Made by a program: the position numbers and the translations under genes
The notes under the pieces: model-generated
The model's input: the letters and a program-made list of their open reading frames with translations, nothing else
Database searches by the model: none
What the model was told of the DNA's origin: nothing
NCBI GenBank assembly: GCA_025357995.1
Contig: JANYLF010000216.1
Span: forward strand, 1-16,418
DNA length: 16,418 nucleotides
Direction: 5' to 3'
DNA from: Acidimicrobiia bacterium
GTDB taxonomy: Bacteria; Actinomycetota; Acidimicrobiia; IMCC26256; JAENVU01
Part shown: in pieces, positions 1 through 6,960 of the stretch
Position numbering within the stretch: position 1 is the first letter of the stretch
Layout of the letters: every line of letters starts with the position of its first letter

Positions 1-681
<681 letters not shown>

Positions 682-684
682 TCC

Positions 685-713
685 ATGTTGGCACTCTCGG
701 CCTCAGAGTGCAA
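685..713 (-). promoter_or_regulatory. Candidate groEL promoter embedded in CIRCE
   Basis: On the minus strand TTGCAC (713-708) lies 17 bp from CAACAT (690-685). The -35 is good and the -10 weak. Overlap of the -35 with the distal CIRCE would explain repression by HrcA, but the -10 assignment is uncertain. Confidence 0.35.
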
Positions 714-714
714 G
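688..714 (-). promoter_or_regulatory. CIRCE operator, groEL-distal copy
   Basis: TTGGCACTC, nine bases, then GAGTGCAAG: a second CIRCE with a clear CACTC/GAGTG core and weaker outer bases. Its centre is 33 bp from that of the first copy, about three helical turns, so two HrcA dimers could sit on the same DNA face. It ends 48 bp before the divergent metal-regulator gene. Confidence 0.88.
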
Positions 715-750
715 TTGTCATTCCGGGGAATCGAGCCCCTGGACCAGCGT

Positions 751-762
751 TATCGTGCCCCT
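751..762 (+). promoter_or_regulatory. Candidate -10 element for a leaderless metal-regulator transcript
   Basis: TATCGT at 751-756 is followed by only six bases before the ATG at 763, and no Shine-Dalgarno sequence is visible. With normal -10 spacing transcription would start at or next to the start codon. No convincing -35 is seen. Confidence 0.4.
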
Positions 763-1422
763 ATGGCGGAGATGCACGATGCGACCGAGGAGTACCTCGA
801 AACCATCCTCGAACTCGAGGAAGAAGGCATCGTTCCGATCCGGGCGCGGCTCGTCGAACGCCTCGGCGTCTCCGCCCCCGCGGTCTCCGAACACGTCAAT
901 CGCCTCGTCGACGGTGGCTACACCGAACTCATGGGCGACCGCAGCCTGCGCCTCACCGAAAAGGGCCGCCAGCTCGCGACCACGATCGTGCGCCGGCATC
1001 GCCTGGCCGAGCGCCTCCTCGTCGACATCATCGGGCTCGAGTGGGAGAAGGTCCACCGCGAGGCCGATCGGTGGGAGCACGCGATTTCTGCCGACGTGGA
1101 GGAGAAGCTCGTCGCGCTCCTCGGTGATCCGGGCACCTGCCCGCACGGCAACCCGATCCCCGGGTCCGCGAACCGCGCCGACGTCTCCGACCACGTGCTC
1201 CTGTCCGACGCGTCACCCGGACCGGTCACCGTCGTGCGCATCAGCGAGAAGATCGAGCTCGACGACGACGCCCTCGGACTGCTCGCGGGCGCGGATCTGA
1301 TTCCGGGTCACGACACGCAGGTCCTGCGCGCCGACGCATCCGGTGTCACGGTCACCACCGCGACCGGCGATCAGCTGGTCCCGACCGCGGTCGCCCACCT
1401 CATGTGGGTCACGTCGAGGTAG
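763..1422 (+). CDS. DtxR/IdeR-family metal-dependent repressor with manganese-type ligands
   Basis: Cytoplasmic metal-sensing transcriptional repressor, 219 residues. The order is typical: winged helix-turn-helix (about 1-65, with LVERLGVSAPAVSEHVNRL), dimerisation and metal-binding domain (about 66-140, with RRHRLAERLL, KVHREADRWEH and the family signature CPHGNPIPG), and a C-terminal SH3/FeoA-like domain (about 150-219). Numbering runs parallel to DtxR: His79, Glu83, His98, Glu105 and His106 are kept, but Met10 is Glu and Cys102 is Asp. Soft ligands replaced by carboxylates resemble the MntR branch, so manganese sensing is inferred rather than iron. A longer frame from 685 exists, but ATG 763 gives the family N-terminus. 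It converges on a ZIP transporter gene 21 bp away, the probable target. Family is sure; metal is inference. Confidence 0.93.
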   Translation: MAEMHDATEEYLETILELEEEGIVPIRARLVERLGVSAPAVSEHVNRLVDGGYTELMGDRSLRLTEKGRQLATTIVRRHRLAERLLVDIIGLEWEKVHREADRWEHAISADVEEKLVALLGDPGTCPHGNPIPGSANRADVSDHVLLSDASPGPVTVVRISEKIELDDDALGLLAGADLIPGHDTQVLRADASGVTVTTATGDQLVPTAVAHLMWVTSR

Positions 1423-1434
1423 CTGCCTCGACGT
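1411..1434. terminator. Hairpin between convergent regulator and ZIP genes
   Basis: A perfect 9-bp inverted repeat (ACGTCGAGG / CCTCGACGT) with a six-base loop. The left arm and part of the loop include the regulator's last codons and TAG stop. It could end transcription in both directions; no U-tract follows, as is common in high-GC actinobacteria. Confidence 0.65.
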
Positions 1435-1443
1435 ACCCCGTCG

Positions 1444-2289
1444 CTACGTTCCTGCCGCGACCAACACGAAGTCGGTGGCGAAGCCGGCGACCATGCCGAT
1501 CACGAGGCCCCACATGAGCAGGTCTTTGCGACCGAACTTGTCGGCCACGTGGAAGAGCTGGGCGATCACGTAAAGGATCGAACCGGCGGCGAGCGCGAGG
1601 AACATCATCGCCAGGGTCGCGTTCACGAAGCTCTGGCCCACCAGCGTGCCGACGAGCGTGGGTCCGCCGCCGATGAGTCCGAGCAAGGCGAGGTAGCCCC
1701 ACGAGGGCCGCTCGGCTTCGCCGGCCATCGGCGCGGTGATGCCGAAGCCTTCGGTCGCGTTGTGCAGACCGAAGCCGATGATGAGCAAGAGCGCGAGACT
1801 GATCTTTCCCTGCGCCGCCGATTGACCGATCGCGAGACCCTCGGAAAAGTTGTGCAGGCCGATGCCGATCGCGATGAACAACGCGAGCCGCTTCGCGGGC
1901 GTGAGCGAATGAATCCTGCCGCGGGTGTACATCGCGGCAGAAGCCGCGCCGGGACCGATCGGGTGCTCCGGTGCCCGGGCCGCTAGCCACCGGTCGTAGT
2001 AGACGAGCCCGACTGCGCCGATCGTGAACAGGCCGACGAACAACGCGGCGAGCCAACTGAAGTGGAGCCACGATCCGCCGTGCTCGGATGCCTTCGTGAG
2101 CGCGGACTCGACCGGCTCGAGGCCGTGTGTCGAGACGTCGACCAGCAAAAACAACAAGATGCCCGCGGCCATCGCGTTGAGGAGTGCTCGCGCCGCCGGG
2201 CTCATCTGTCGGGCGCGCCCGACGGGGAGTCCGATGAAGATGGTGAACCCGGCGATGCCGCCCAGGATCGCGATCTGCATGTCCGACAC
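1444..2289 (-). CDS. ZIP-family divalent metal transporter
   Basis: Cytoplasmic-membrane metal importer of the ZIP (ZupT/SLC39-like) family, 281 residues. About eight hydrophobic segments are seen, starting at residues 5-23. The diagnostic metal-site helices are both present: HNFSEG (His146, Asn147, Glu150) and HNATEG (His176, Asn177, Glu180). A His-containing loop (about 105-128) lies between the third and fourth segments, as usual in ZIPs. GTG 2289 is preferred because GAGGGA precedes it by five bases; ATG 2280 and ATG 2349 are alternatives, the latter adding a hydrophilic tail. The promoter upstream is overlaid with repeated palindromes, and a DtxR-type repressor gene converges on it, so metal-repressed import is likely. 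Substrate could be Mn, Zn or Fe; Mn is suggested only by the neighbour. Confidence 0.93.
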   Translation of the reverse strand: MSDMQIAILGGIAGFTIFIGLPVGRARQMSPAARALLNAMAAGILLFLLVDVSTHGLEPVESALTKASEHGGSWLHFSWLAALFVGLFTIGAVGLVYYDRWLAARAPEHPIGPGAASAAMYTRGRIHSLTPAKRLALFIAIGIGLHNFSEGLAIGQSAAQGKISLALLLIIGFGLHNATEGFGITAPMAGEAERPSWGYLALLGLIGGGPTLVGTLVGQSFVNATLAMMFLALAAGSILYVIAQLFHVADKFGRKDLLMWGLVIGMVAGFATDFVLVAAGT

Positions 2290-2361
2290 TTCGGTCCCTC
2301 TCGACTCTTCCGGCCGGGCCCCACCACGCTGCGGGACCTCGGCCACCACATTCCGTGGAAG

Positions 2362-2390
2362 TAAGGGTACCCTAACTAAGGGTGCCCTAC
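2362..2390. promoter_or_regulatory. Probable metalloregulator operator: two tandem palindromes
   Basis: Two copies of TAAGGGT(A/G)CCCTA lie 15 bp apart (2362-2375 and 2377-2390), each with a palindromic AGGGT/ACCCT core; the first core (2364-2373) is perfect. The facing halves form a further 21-bp near-palindrome at 2366-2386. The array covers the -10 and spacer of the ZIP promoter. The AGG...CCT character resembles DtxR-family boxes, though it is not the standard IdeR consensus. The binding protein is inferred to be the regulator at 763-1422. Confidence 0.7.
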
Positions 2391-2398
2391 ACTGTCAA
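2369..2398 (-). promoter_or_regulatory. Promoter of the ZIP transporter gene
   Basis: On the minus strand TTGACA (2398-2393), an exact consensus -35, lies 18 bp from TAGGGT (2374-2369). The start of transcription would be near 2362, about 73 bases upstream of the GTG at 2289. It is the best sigma-70-type promoter in the window. Confidence 0.7.
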
Positions 2399-2436
2399 GA
2401 GGTCGTCCGACTCACCCGAGCCCCCAAGGCGGGTCG

Positions 2437-2973
2437 TCAGAAGATGACGCTGAAGCCCTTGGTGAGAAAGCAGGTGATCCAACCAGCGACCGCAAGGGTC
2501 CCGACGTACGGGAGGAGGCTGCCGAAACGGTCCGCCCGAAGGATCACAACCTTGACCAGGATGACGGCGGCGAGCACGTATCCGACCAGGCGGTGGGTAG
2601 TGAATCCGGCGGCGAACGGACCGGTCACGCACATGTAGAAGACGGCGCCACCGACGGCGATCGTGATTCGACCCGACCAGCGATGCACTGCGGCCAGCGT
2701 CTTGACCGCGCCCGGCGGGATGCGCGACGTCCAGTCGTAGACACGGCTGATCGTCGCCAGCTGGATCACGCCACCGATCGCGGCGACGAGCGACAGCCAC
2801 GACTTGACCTTGAACTGGTTGGTATCCGTTGCGGGCACCGCATGGGCGAGCGCGATCCACCCGGCGAACACCAGGAGCGAACCGACCAGCCACACCAAGT
2901 TCCCGCGGGCGCGGCCCTGGGCCTTGCGTTCGGTGTCGGGCGAGAGACCCGTGGTCGCCATCGTGTCCGTCAC
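2437..2973 (-). CDS. Small multi-pass membrane protein beside cupredoxins (possibly DUF6529-like)
   Basis: Integral membrane protein of 178 residues with five hydrophobic segments near 27-46, 58-76, 102-122, 127-147 and 155-177, and a polar N-terminus. Histidines lie at or near membrane segments: His44, His97 in VHRWSGR, and His127 in TTHRLVGY. The HRWSGR and THRLVGY patterns recall b561- or ferric-reductase-type haem membrane proteins. I recall similar actinobacterial proteins named DUF6529 next to plastocyanin genes, but this is from memory. The start is GTG 2973; ATG 2961 is an alternative and neither has a strong ribosome-binding site. It is transcribed away from the cupredoxin gene at 3061 across an 87-bp gap. 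A role as membrane redox partner is inference. Confidence 0.75.
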   Translation of the reverse strand: MTDTMATTGLSPDTERKAQGRARGNLVWLVGSLLVFAGWIALAHAVPATDTNQFKVKSWLSLVAAIGGVIQLATISRVYDWTSRIPPGAVKTLAAVHRWSGRITIAVGGAVFYMCVTGPFAAGFTTHRLVGYVLAAVILVKVVILRADRFGSLLPYVGTLAVAGWITCFLTKGFSVIF

Positions 2974-3060
2974 ACGTCAGGTTCGTTGCCACCCAGCCGC
3001 GCGGATCACGACTCACCAAGATTTCCACATCCAATCCAGGCTTCGCAGCGAATCAACCGC

Positions 3061-3456
3061 ATGCAGCGCAAACTCTTCAACGGTCTGGCAATGCTCGGCG
3101 CAGTCGCCGTGGCGGTTGCACTCGGCATCTCGGCGTACGGCGCATTCCGCGGTGACGCCGCGAGCGCGGGCTCATCGAAAGTGGAGTCCGGTGCCATCGC
3201 GATTCAGATGAAGGGCCTCGCGTTCCCAAACGGCATCCGCACCGTCACACCGGGAACGAAAGTCACGTGGACCAACCTCGACGGCACCGCGCACACCGTG
3301 ACCTCCACGAAGAACGCGTTCGATTCAGGCAATGTGGACCAGGCCAAGAGTTACTCGCGCACCTTCGCGGAGCTCGGCAACTACAGCTACATCTGCAGCA
3401 TCCACCCGTACATGAAGGGCACCATCAAGGTCGTACTCCCGTACGGCAAGGGTTAG
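3061..3456 (+). CDS. Membrane-anchored cupredoxin (plastocyanin/amicyanin-like)
   Basis: Type I copper protein of 131 residues, probably an electron carrier outside the cytoplasmic membrane. Residues 5-28 form a hydrophobic signal or anchor segment without a lipobox Cys, so it is either anchored or cleaved. The cupredoxin fold follows from about 45, with FPNGIRTVTPGTKVTW and the copper ligands His78 (GTAHTV), Cys112, His115 and Met118 (YICSIHPYM). The Cys-X2-His-X2-Met loop has amicyanin spacing, shorter than in plastocyanin. The start is ATG 3061, giving a standard N-terminal signal; no clear Shine-Dalgarno sequence is seen. It is followed 68 bp later by a second cupredoxin with a different ligand loop. 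The natural redox partner is unknown. Confidence 0.9.
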   Translation: MQRKLFNGLAMLGAVAVAVALGISAYGAFRGDAASAGSSKVESGAIAIQMKGLAFPNGIRTVTPGTKVTWTNLDGTAHTVTSTKNAFDSGNVDQAKSYSRTFAELGNYSYICSIHPYMKGTIKVVLPYGKG

Positions 3457-3457
3457 C

Positions 3458-3473
3458 CAACATTCGAATGTTG
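3458..3473. repeat. Perfect 16-bp palindrome between the cupredoxin genes
   Basis: CAACATTCGAATGTTG is identical to its reverse complement. It begins two bases after the first cupredoxin stop and ends 51 bp before the second cupredoxin start. It could be an operator for a dimeric regulator, or a 6-bp hairpin with a TCGA loop. Its AT-rich character stands out from the surroundings. Confidence 0.8.
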
Positions 3474-3524
3474 CGCGCGCCACATTGAGTCATCCGTCGA
3501 CGGTCTCGGTTGCGAACCCCTCTC

Positions 3525-3971
3525 ATGCAGCCAACCTCAACGAACCCCCGTACCCCGTCATGGCGACGTACCGCTCTCATCGGGAGCACCGCGTTGTTCG
3601 CACTCGCGGTCACAGCGTGTGGATCGTCGTCGGCCGACAAAGGTGCCGCGACATCCACCACGACCACCGACACAAAAACTTCGGCCAACGAGGTGACGCT
3701 CAAGCTGATCGCCATTCATCCGGCGAATCTCAGCGTGACCGCCGGAGCAACCGTGACCTGGAAGCAGTTGGACCCCGGAGTCCACACGGTCACCTCGGGA
3801 ACCGTCGAGCAAGGCGCGGCTGGGGTCACCCCCAAGCCTGACGGCCAGTTCGATTCCGGCGAACTCAAGACCGGCAAGACCTTCACCCACACGTTCTCCA
3901 AGCCCGGTACGTACACGTACTTCTGCAAGATCCACCCCGCCACCATGCGCGGCGAAATCACCGTCCGCTAG
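3525..3971 (+). CDS. Cupredoxin lipoprotein
   Basis: Predicted lipoprotein of 148 residues carrying one type I copper domain, displayed on the outer face of the membrane. An Arg-Arg containing n-region and hydrophobic stretch (16-31) lead to a lipobox with Cys32 (AVTAC). A Ser/Thr-rich linker (33-54) follows, then a cupredoxin domain (about 56-148). Copper ligands are His87 (PGVHTV), Cys134, His137 and Met141 (FCKIHPATM). The Cys-X2-His-X3-Met spacing is one residue longer than in the upstream cupredoxin and one shorter than in plastocyanin. ATG 3525 is chosen because it gives a normal signal peptide; a TTG at 3510 is in frame. It lies 35 bp upstream of the four-His lipoprotein gene, probably in one transcript. 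Confidence 0.9.
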   Translation: MQPTSTNPRTPSWRRTALIGSTALFALAVTACGSSSADKGAATSTTTTDTKTSANEVTLKLIAIHPANLSVTAGATVTWKQLDPGVHTVTSGTVEQGAAGVTPKPDGQFDSGELKTGKTFTHTFSKPGTYTYFCKIHPATMRGEITVR

Positions 3972-3990
3972 TCCCCTCCACCCCCTGTTC

Positions 3991-3996
3991 AAGGAG
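3991..3996 (+). promoter_or_regulatory. Ribosome-binding site of the tandem-domain lipoprotein gene
   Basis: AAGGAG, ten bases before ATG 4007. It is the clearest ribosome-binding site in the 3-5 kb region and settles the start. Confidence 0.75.
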
Positions 3997-4006
3997 TTCT
4001 TCCGCG

Positions 4007-5278
4007 ATGATCCGCACATCCCTCATCCGAACCGTCGTACCGGTGATCGCACTCACGCTCGCCGCGACGGCGTGTAGTAGCGGCTCGACCACGGCCAAGT
4101 CGTCGGCAAAATCCGATACCTCAACGAGCGCGCCGGCCGCGGCAACGCTGGCATCTGAAACCGGCGCGTCGACATTGCGGGCCGGCTTGACGGGTCTGCT
4201 CACCGAGCACGTCGCGCTCGCCTCCATGGCGACCGACGCGGCACTCCGCGGCGACACCAACGGCTTCAACCAATACGCGGCTGCACTCAATGGACCGACG
4301 AACAGCAATACGTCCGATCTCGTCGCCGCGATCACCTCCGCATACGGACCCGCAGTGGGAACCGCGTTCGACGGACTCTGGCGGAGCGAGAAGCACATCC
4401 CTCAGTTTGTCGCGTACACCCAAGCCGCAGCCAAGGGCGACGAAGCCGGCAAGCAGGCGGCCGTCGCGCAGCTCACGACGTACGCGAAGACGTTCGGCGA
4501 CACGCTGCACTCGGTGAACGCGAACCTTCCGGCCGACGCGGTCACCCAGGACATCACGATGCACGCGACCACGTTGATCGCGGTCATCGATGCGCAGAAG
4601 GCGGGCGACTACAAGGCGGAGTACACGGCATTGCACACGGCATACGCGCACATGGAGGGCACCGCCAAGGTCCTCGCCGTCGCCACCGCCGCCAAGTTCC
4701 CCAAGAAGTTCGACGGCGATGCCGCATCACCGGCCGCGGAGTTGCGCGCCGGTCTCACGGGCCTGCTCTGTGAGCACGTCTGGCTTGCCGCAAGTGCCAC
4801 CGGATCCGCACTGGGCGGACGCACCGCTCAGTTCGAGGCCGCAGCCGCGGCGTTGAACGGACCGACCGATAGCAATACGTCGATGCTCGTCGATGCGGTC
4901 GGAGGCGTCTACGGCGCTTCGGTGAAGACCGCGTTCGATGGTCTCTGGCGGAGCGAGAACCACATTCCCCAGTTCGTCGCCTACACCCAGGCGGTTGCCA
5001 AAGGCGACGCAGCCGGCGCGCAGGCCGCGATCGACAAGCTGACGGCGTACGCGAAGACCTTCGGCGAGACGCTGAACACGGTCAACGCGAACCTGCCCGT
5101 CGACGCAGTGACCCAAGACATCGTGATGCACGCCACCACGTTGAAGGCAGTCATCGACGGCCAGAAGGCCAACGACCCGAACACGCCTGCGCTCCTGCGC
5201 ACCGCGGTCGCGCACATGGCCGGTACGGCAAAGGTGCTGGCGGACGCAACGGTGAAGAAGTTCCCCGCGAAGTTCTGA
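4007..5278 (+). CDS. Lipoprotein with two tandem four-histidine helical domains
   Basis: Predicted lipoprotein of 423 residues: signal peptide with Cys23 (LAATAC), Ser/Thr/Ala linker to about 52, then two copies of an all-helical domain (about 57-230 and 246-418), 189 residues apart. Each copy has the same four His-bearing helices: EHV (His68/257), LWRSE(K/N)HIPQFV (His130/319), MHATTL (His186/375) and AHM (His215/403). Each also has conserved Trp125/314, Glu67/256 and a YAKTFG(D/E)TL segment. The pattern suggests a metal- or haem-binding four-helix bundle exposed outside the cell. I recall secreted single-domain relatives in Firmicutes with no firm function, sometimes labelled copper amine oxidase-like; no name is assigned. 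It follows two cupredoxin genes and ends at a strong hairpin. Cys255 occurs only in repeat 2. Confidence 0.85.
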   Translation: MIRTSLIRTVVPVIALTLAATACSSGSTTAKSSAKSDTSTSAPAAATLASETGASTLRAGLTGLLTEHVALASMATDAALRGDTNGFNQYAAALNGPTNSNTSDLVAAITSAYGPAVGTAFDGLWRSEKHIPQFVAYTQAAAKGDEAGKQAAVAQLTTYAKTFGDTLHSVNANLPADAVTQDITMHATTLIAVIDAQKAGDYKAEYTALHTAYAHMEGTAKVLAVATAAKFPKKFDGDAASPAAELRAGLTGLLCEHVWLAASATGSALGGRTAQFEAAAAALNGPTDSNTSMLVDAVGGVYGASVKTAFDGLWRSENHIPQFVAYTQAVAKGDAAGAQAAIDKLTAYAKTFGETLNTVNANLPVDAVTQDIVMHATTLKAVIDGQKANDPNTPALLRTAVAHMAGTAKVLADATVKKFPAKF

Positions 5279-5288
5279 TCCATCACCA

Positions 5289-5332
5289 ACGCGACGATGC
5301 CCTGCCCAGCCCCGGGCAGGGCATCGTCGCGT
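5289..5332. terminator. Strong bidirectional terminator hairpin
   Basis: A perfect 19-bp stem (5289-5307 with 5314-5332) and six-base loop AGCCCC lie between the convergent lipoprotein and sulfur-carrier genes. The stem starts 11 bp after the lipoprotein stop and ends 6 bp before the carrier stop. It is the most stable hairpin noticed; no long U-tract follows on either strand. Confidence 0.88.
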
Positions 5333-5338
5333 CTCGGC

Positions 5339-5614
5339 TTACCCGCCGGCGACCGCGGGGACGATGCTCACCGTGGTGCCGTCCGCGACCTCGGTCGCGA
5401 GCCCATCGAGAAACCGAATGTCTTCGTCGGCCACGAATACGTTGACGAACCGGCGCAGCTCACTGTCGTCTCCGAACAGCCGACCCTGGAATCCCGGATG
5501 CGCCGCATCGAGCGCGGCCAACACATCCGCGAGCGACCCCGATACGAGCGCGACCTCGGCCGCGCCTCCCGACAGCTCGCGGAGCTGGGTAGGAATACGA
5601 ACTGTGACACTCAT
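5339..5614 (-). CDS. cysO: CysO/MoaD/ThiS-family sulfur carrier protein
   Basis: Small ubiquitin-like sulfur carrier, 91 residues, ending in VAGG. In this family the C-terminal Gly is adenylated and turned into a thiocarboxylate that donates sulfur. It resembles mycobacterial CysO through its length: VTVRIPTQLR at the start, RRFVNVFVADEDIRF (about 54-68), GLATEVADGTTVSIVPAVAGG at the end. CysO feeds cysteine synthase CysM with O-phosphoserine, but here the partner gene is a threonine-synthase-type enzyme, overlapping by ATGA (5611-5614). A GGAGG lies ten bases before the ATG, inside the upstream gene, so translation is probably coupled. No activating enzyme or Mec-type peptidase is in the window. 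Family is firm; the sulfur acceptor is open. Confidence 0.9.
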   Translation of the reverse strand: MSVTVRIPTQLRELSGGAAEVALVSGSLADVLAALDAAHPGFQGRLFGDDSELRRFVNVFVADEDIRFLDGLATEVADGTTVSIVPAVAGG

Positions 5615-6852
5615 GCCAGAAGGTCCTCCGGGTCGAACGCCGCGTGGAACGCGTCGATGGTGGGCGAGATCGTGGTCGTCGGGCCGACTTGGCCGACGAC
5701 CGCGTCGAGCGTCTTGAGTCCGTGGCCGGTGATGTAGACGACCACACGCTCATCCTTGCGGATCACACCTTGGGCCGCGAGCTTCGCCAGTGTCGCGACG
5801 GTCACACCGCCCGCGGTCTCGGCGAAGATGCCCTCGGTCCGCGCCAGCAACCGGATCGCGTCGACAATCTCGTCGTCGGTCACCGCCGCGAACCCGCCGG
5901 TGCTGTTGCGCACCGCGTCGAGCGCGAAGTACCCGTCGGCCGGGTTCCCGATCGCCAGCGACTTGGCAATCGTGGCGGGCTTCACGGGCTTGATCGTGTC
6001 CGACTCACCGAGCCATGCCGCGGCGACGGGCGAGCAACCCAGCGCCTGCGCGCCACTCACGCGCACGTGAGGCTCGTCGTCGAGCAAACCGACTTTGTAC
6101 AGCTCGTCGAAGCCTTTTCGGATCTTGGTGAGCAACGAGCCACTCGCGACCGGCACCACCACATGATCGGGCGCTTCCCAACCCAGTTGCTCCGCGGTCT
6201 CGTACGCGAGGGTCTTGGAACCCTCCGCGTAGAACGTGCGGATGTTCACGTTCACGAACGCCCACGGGTACGTACCCGAGAGTTCGGCGCAGAGCCGATT
6301 GACATCGTCGTAGTTGCCATCGATGGCCACCACGTTGCCGCCGTACACGGCGGTCGTGACGATCTTGCCCTGCTCCAAGTTGGCAGGAACGAACACAAAC
6401 GACCGCAAACCTGCGTGCGCCGCGTGCGCCGCGACCGCGTTGGCAAGATTGCCGGTGGATGCACACGCTGCCACCTTGAAGCCGAACTCCAACGCTTTGC
6501 TCAGCGCGACCGCAGTCACGCGATCCTTGAACGAGTTGGTGGGGTTCGTGGTGTCGTTCTTGATCCACACCTCGCCGAGGCCGAGCTCCGCGGCCAACCG
6601 ATCCGCGCGCACGAGCGGCGTGAAGCCCGCGCCGAGATCCACGGCCGGATTCCGGTCGACGGGAAGCAGATCGGAGTAGCGCCAGATGCTGAGGGGACCC
6701 GCGGCGATCTTCTCGCGGGAAATCGACGCACGGATCGCGTCGTAGTCGTAGGCCACTTCGAGCGGGCCGAAGCACCACTCACAGGTGAAAATCGGTGCGA
6801 CGTCGTATTCACGTCCACACTCTCGACAGCGCAGTGCCTGCACATGGGTCAC
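5611..6852 (-). CDS. thrC: Threonine synthase-type PLP enzyme with N-terminal Zn ribbon
   Basis: Fold-type II PLP enzyme of 413 residues. Threonine synthase converts O-phosphohomoserine to threonine. An N-terminal zinc ribbon (Cys9, Cys12, Cys24, Cys27) is followed by the catalytic domain: FTPLVRADRL, the PLP lysine Lys109 in TNSFKDR, the cofactor phosphate-related STGNLANAVAAHA, PVASGS and a late GHGLK. GTG 6852 is chosen because AGGGAG precedes it by eight bases and the zinc ribbon starts just after. It forms an overlapping operon with a CysO-like sulfur carrier and is preceded by a SAM-I riboswitch, an unusual control for a threonine enzyme. It may therefore act in homocysteine/methionine supply, or the riboswitch may divert phosphohomoserine flux. 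Family is firm; true product is open. Confidence 0.92.
   Translation of the reverse strand: MTHVQALRCRECGREYDVAPIFTCEWCFGPLEVAYDYDAIRASISREKIAAGPLSIWRYSDLLPVDRNPAVDLGAGFTPLVRADRLAAELGLGEVWIKNDTTNPTNSFKDRVTAVALSKALEFGFKVAACASTGNLANAVAAHAAHAGLRSFVFVPANLEQGKIVTTAVYGGNVVAIDGNYDDVNRLCAELSGTYPWAFVNVNIRTFYAEGSKTLAYETAEQLGWEAPDHVVVPVASGSLLTKIRKGFDELYKVGLLDDEPHVRVSGAQALGCSPVAAAWLGESDTIKPVKPATIAKSLAIGNPADGYFALDAVRNSTGGFAAVTDDEIVDAIRLLARTEGIFAETAGGVTVATLAKLAAQGVIRKDERVVVYITGHGLKTLDAVVGQVGPTTTISPTIDAFHAAFDPEDLLA
5625..5629 (-). promoter_or_regulatory. Ribosome-binding site of the sulfur-carrier gene
   Basis: GGAGG on the minus strand, ten bases before ATG 5614 and within the last codons of the threonine-synthase-type gene. 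It supports coupled, high-level translation of the carrier. Confidence 0.7.
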
Positions 6853-6859
6853 GTTCGGT

Positions 6860-6866
6860 TCTCCCT
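6860..6866 (-). promoter_or_regulatory. thrC ribosome-binding site, partly in a predicted stem
   Basis: Reading the minus strand, AGGGAGA lies about seven bases before GTG 6852. Its first bases belong to ACCAGG, which can pair with CCTGGT at 6960-6955, so access to the site may depend on the folding of the upstream leader. Confidence 0.6.
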
Positions 6867-6960
6867 GGTCTCCGGAGCGGTCTCCCGCTCATTTGCTCGG
6901 CGCGCTCTTGCTCGGACCATGTGGTCCTCGGTTCGAGCGCTCAACGAGCGGGAAACCAGG
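6864..6960 (-). promoter_or_regulatory. Candidate expression platform of the SAM riboswitch
   Basis: On the minus strand CCTGGTTTCCCGCTC (6960-6946) can pair with GAGCGGGAGA (6890-6881) and then, past a bulge, with ACCAGG at 6869-6864, which touches the thrC ribosome-binding site. There is no U-tract. Control by ribosome-binding-site sequestration is therefore more likely than classical termination. The pairing is seen; the switching mechanism is inferred. Confidence 0.5.

Noticed and set aside
685..762. Longer start for the DtxR-type regulator
   Set aside because: The extra 26 residues are encoded by CIRCE and spacer DNA; ATG 763 gives a gap-free match to DtxR numbering.
763..1422. Call as the iron regulator IdeR
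   Set aside because: Met10 and Cys102, the iron-type primary ligands, are Glu and Asp, so an iron call is not justified.
2290..2349. ATG 2349 as start of the ZIP transporter
   Set aside because: It adds a polar tail before the first membrane helix and would lie close to the inferred transcription start without a ribosome-binding site; GTG 2289 has GAGGGA. Not fully excluded.
2399..2436. Possible terminator after the small membrane-protein gene
   Set aside because: Only short interrupted pairings of GC-rich bases are visible; not distinct from chance.
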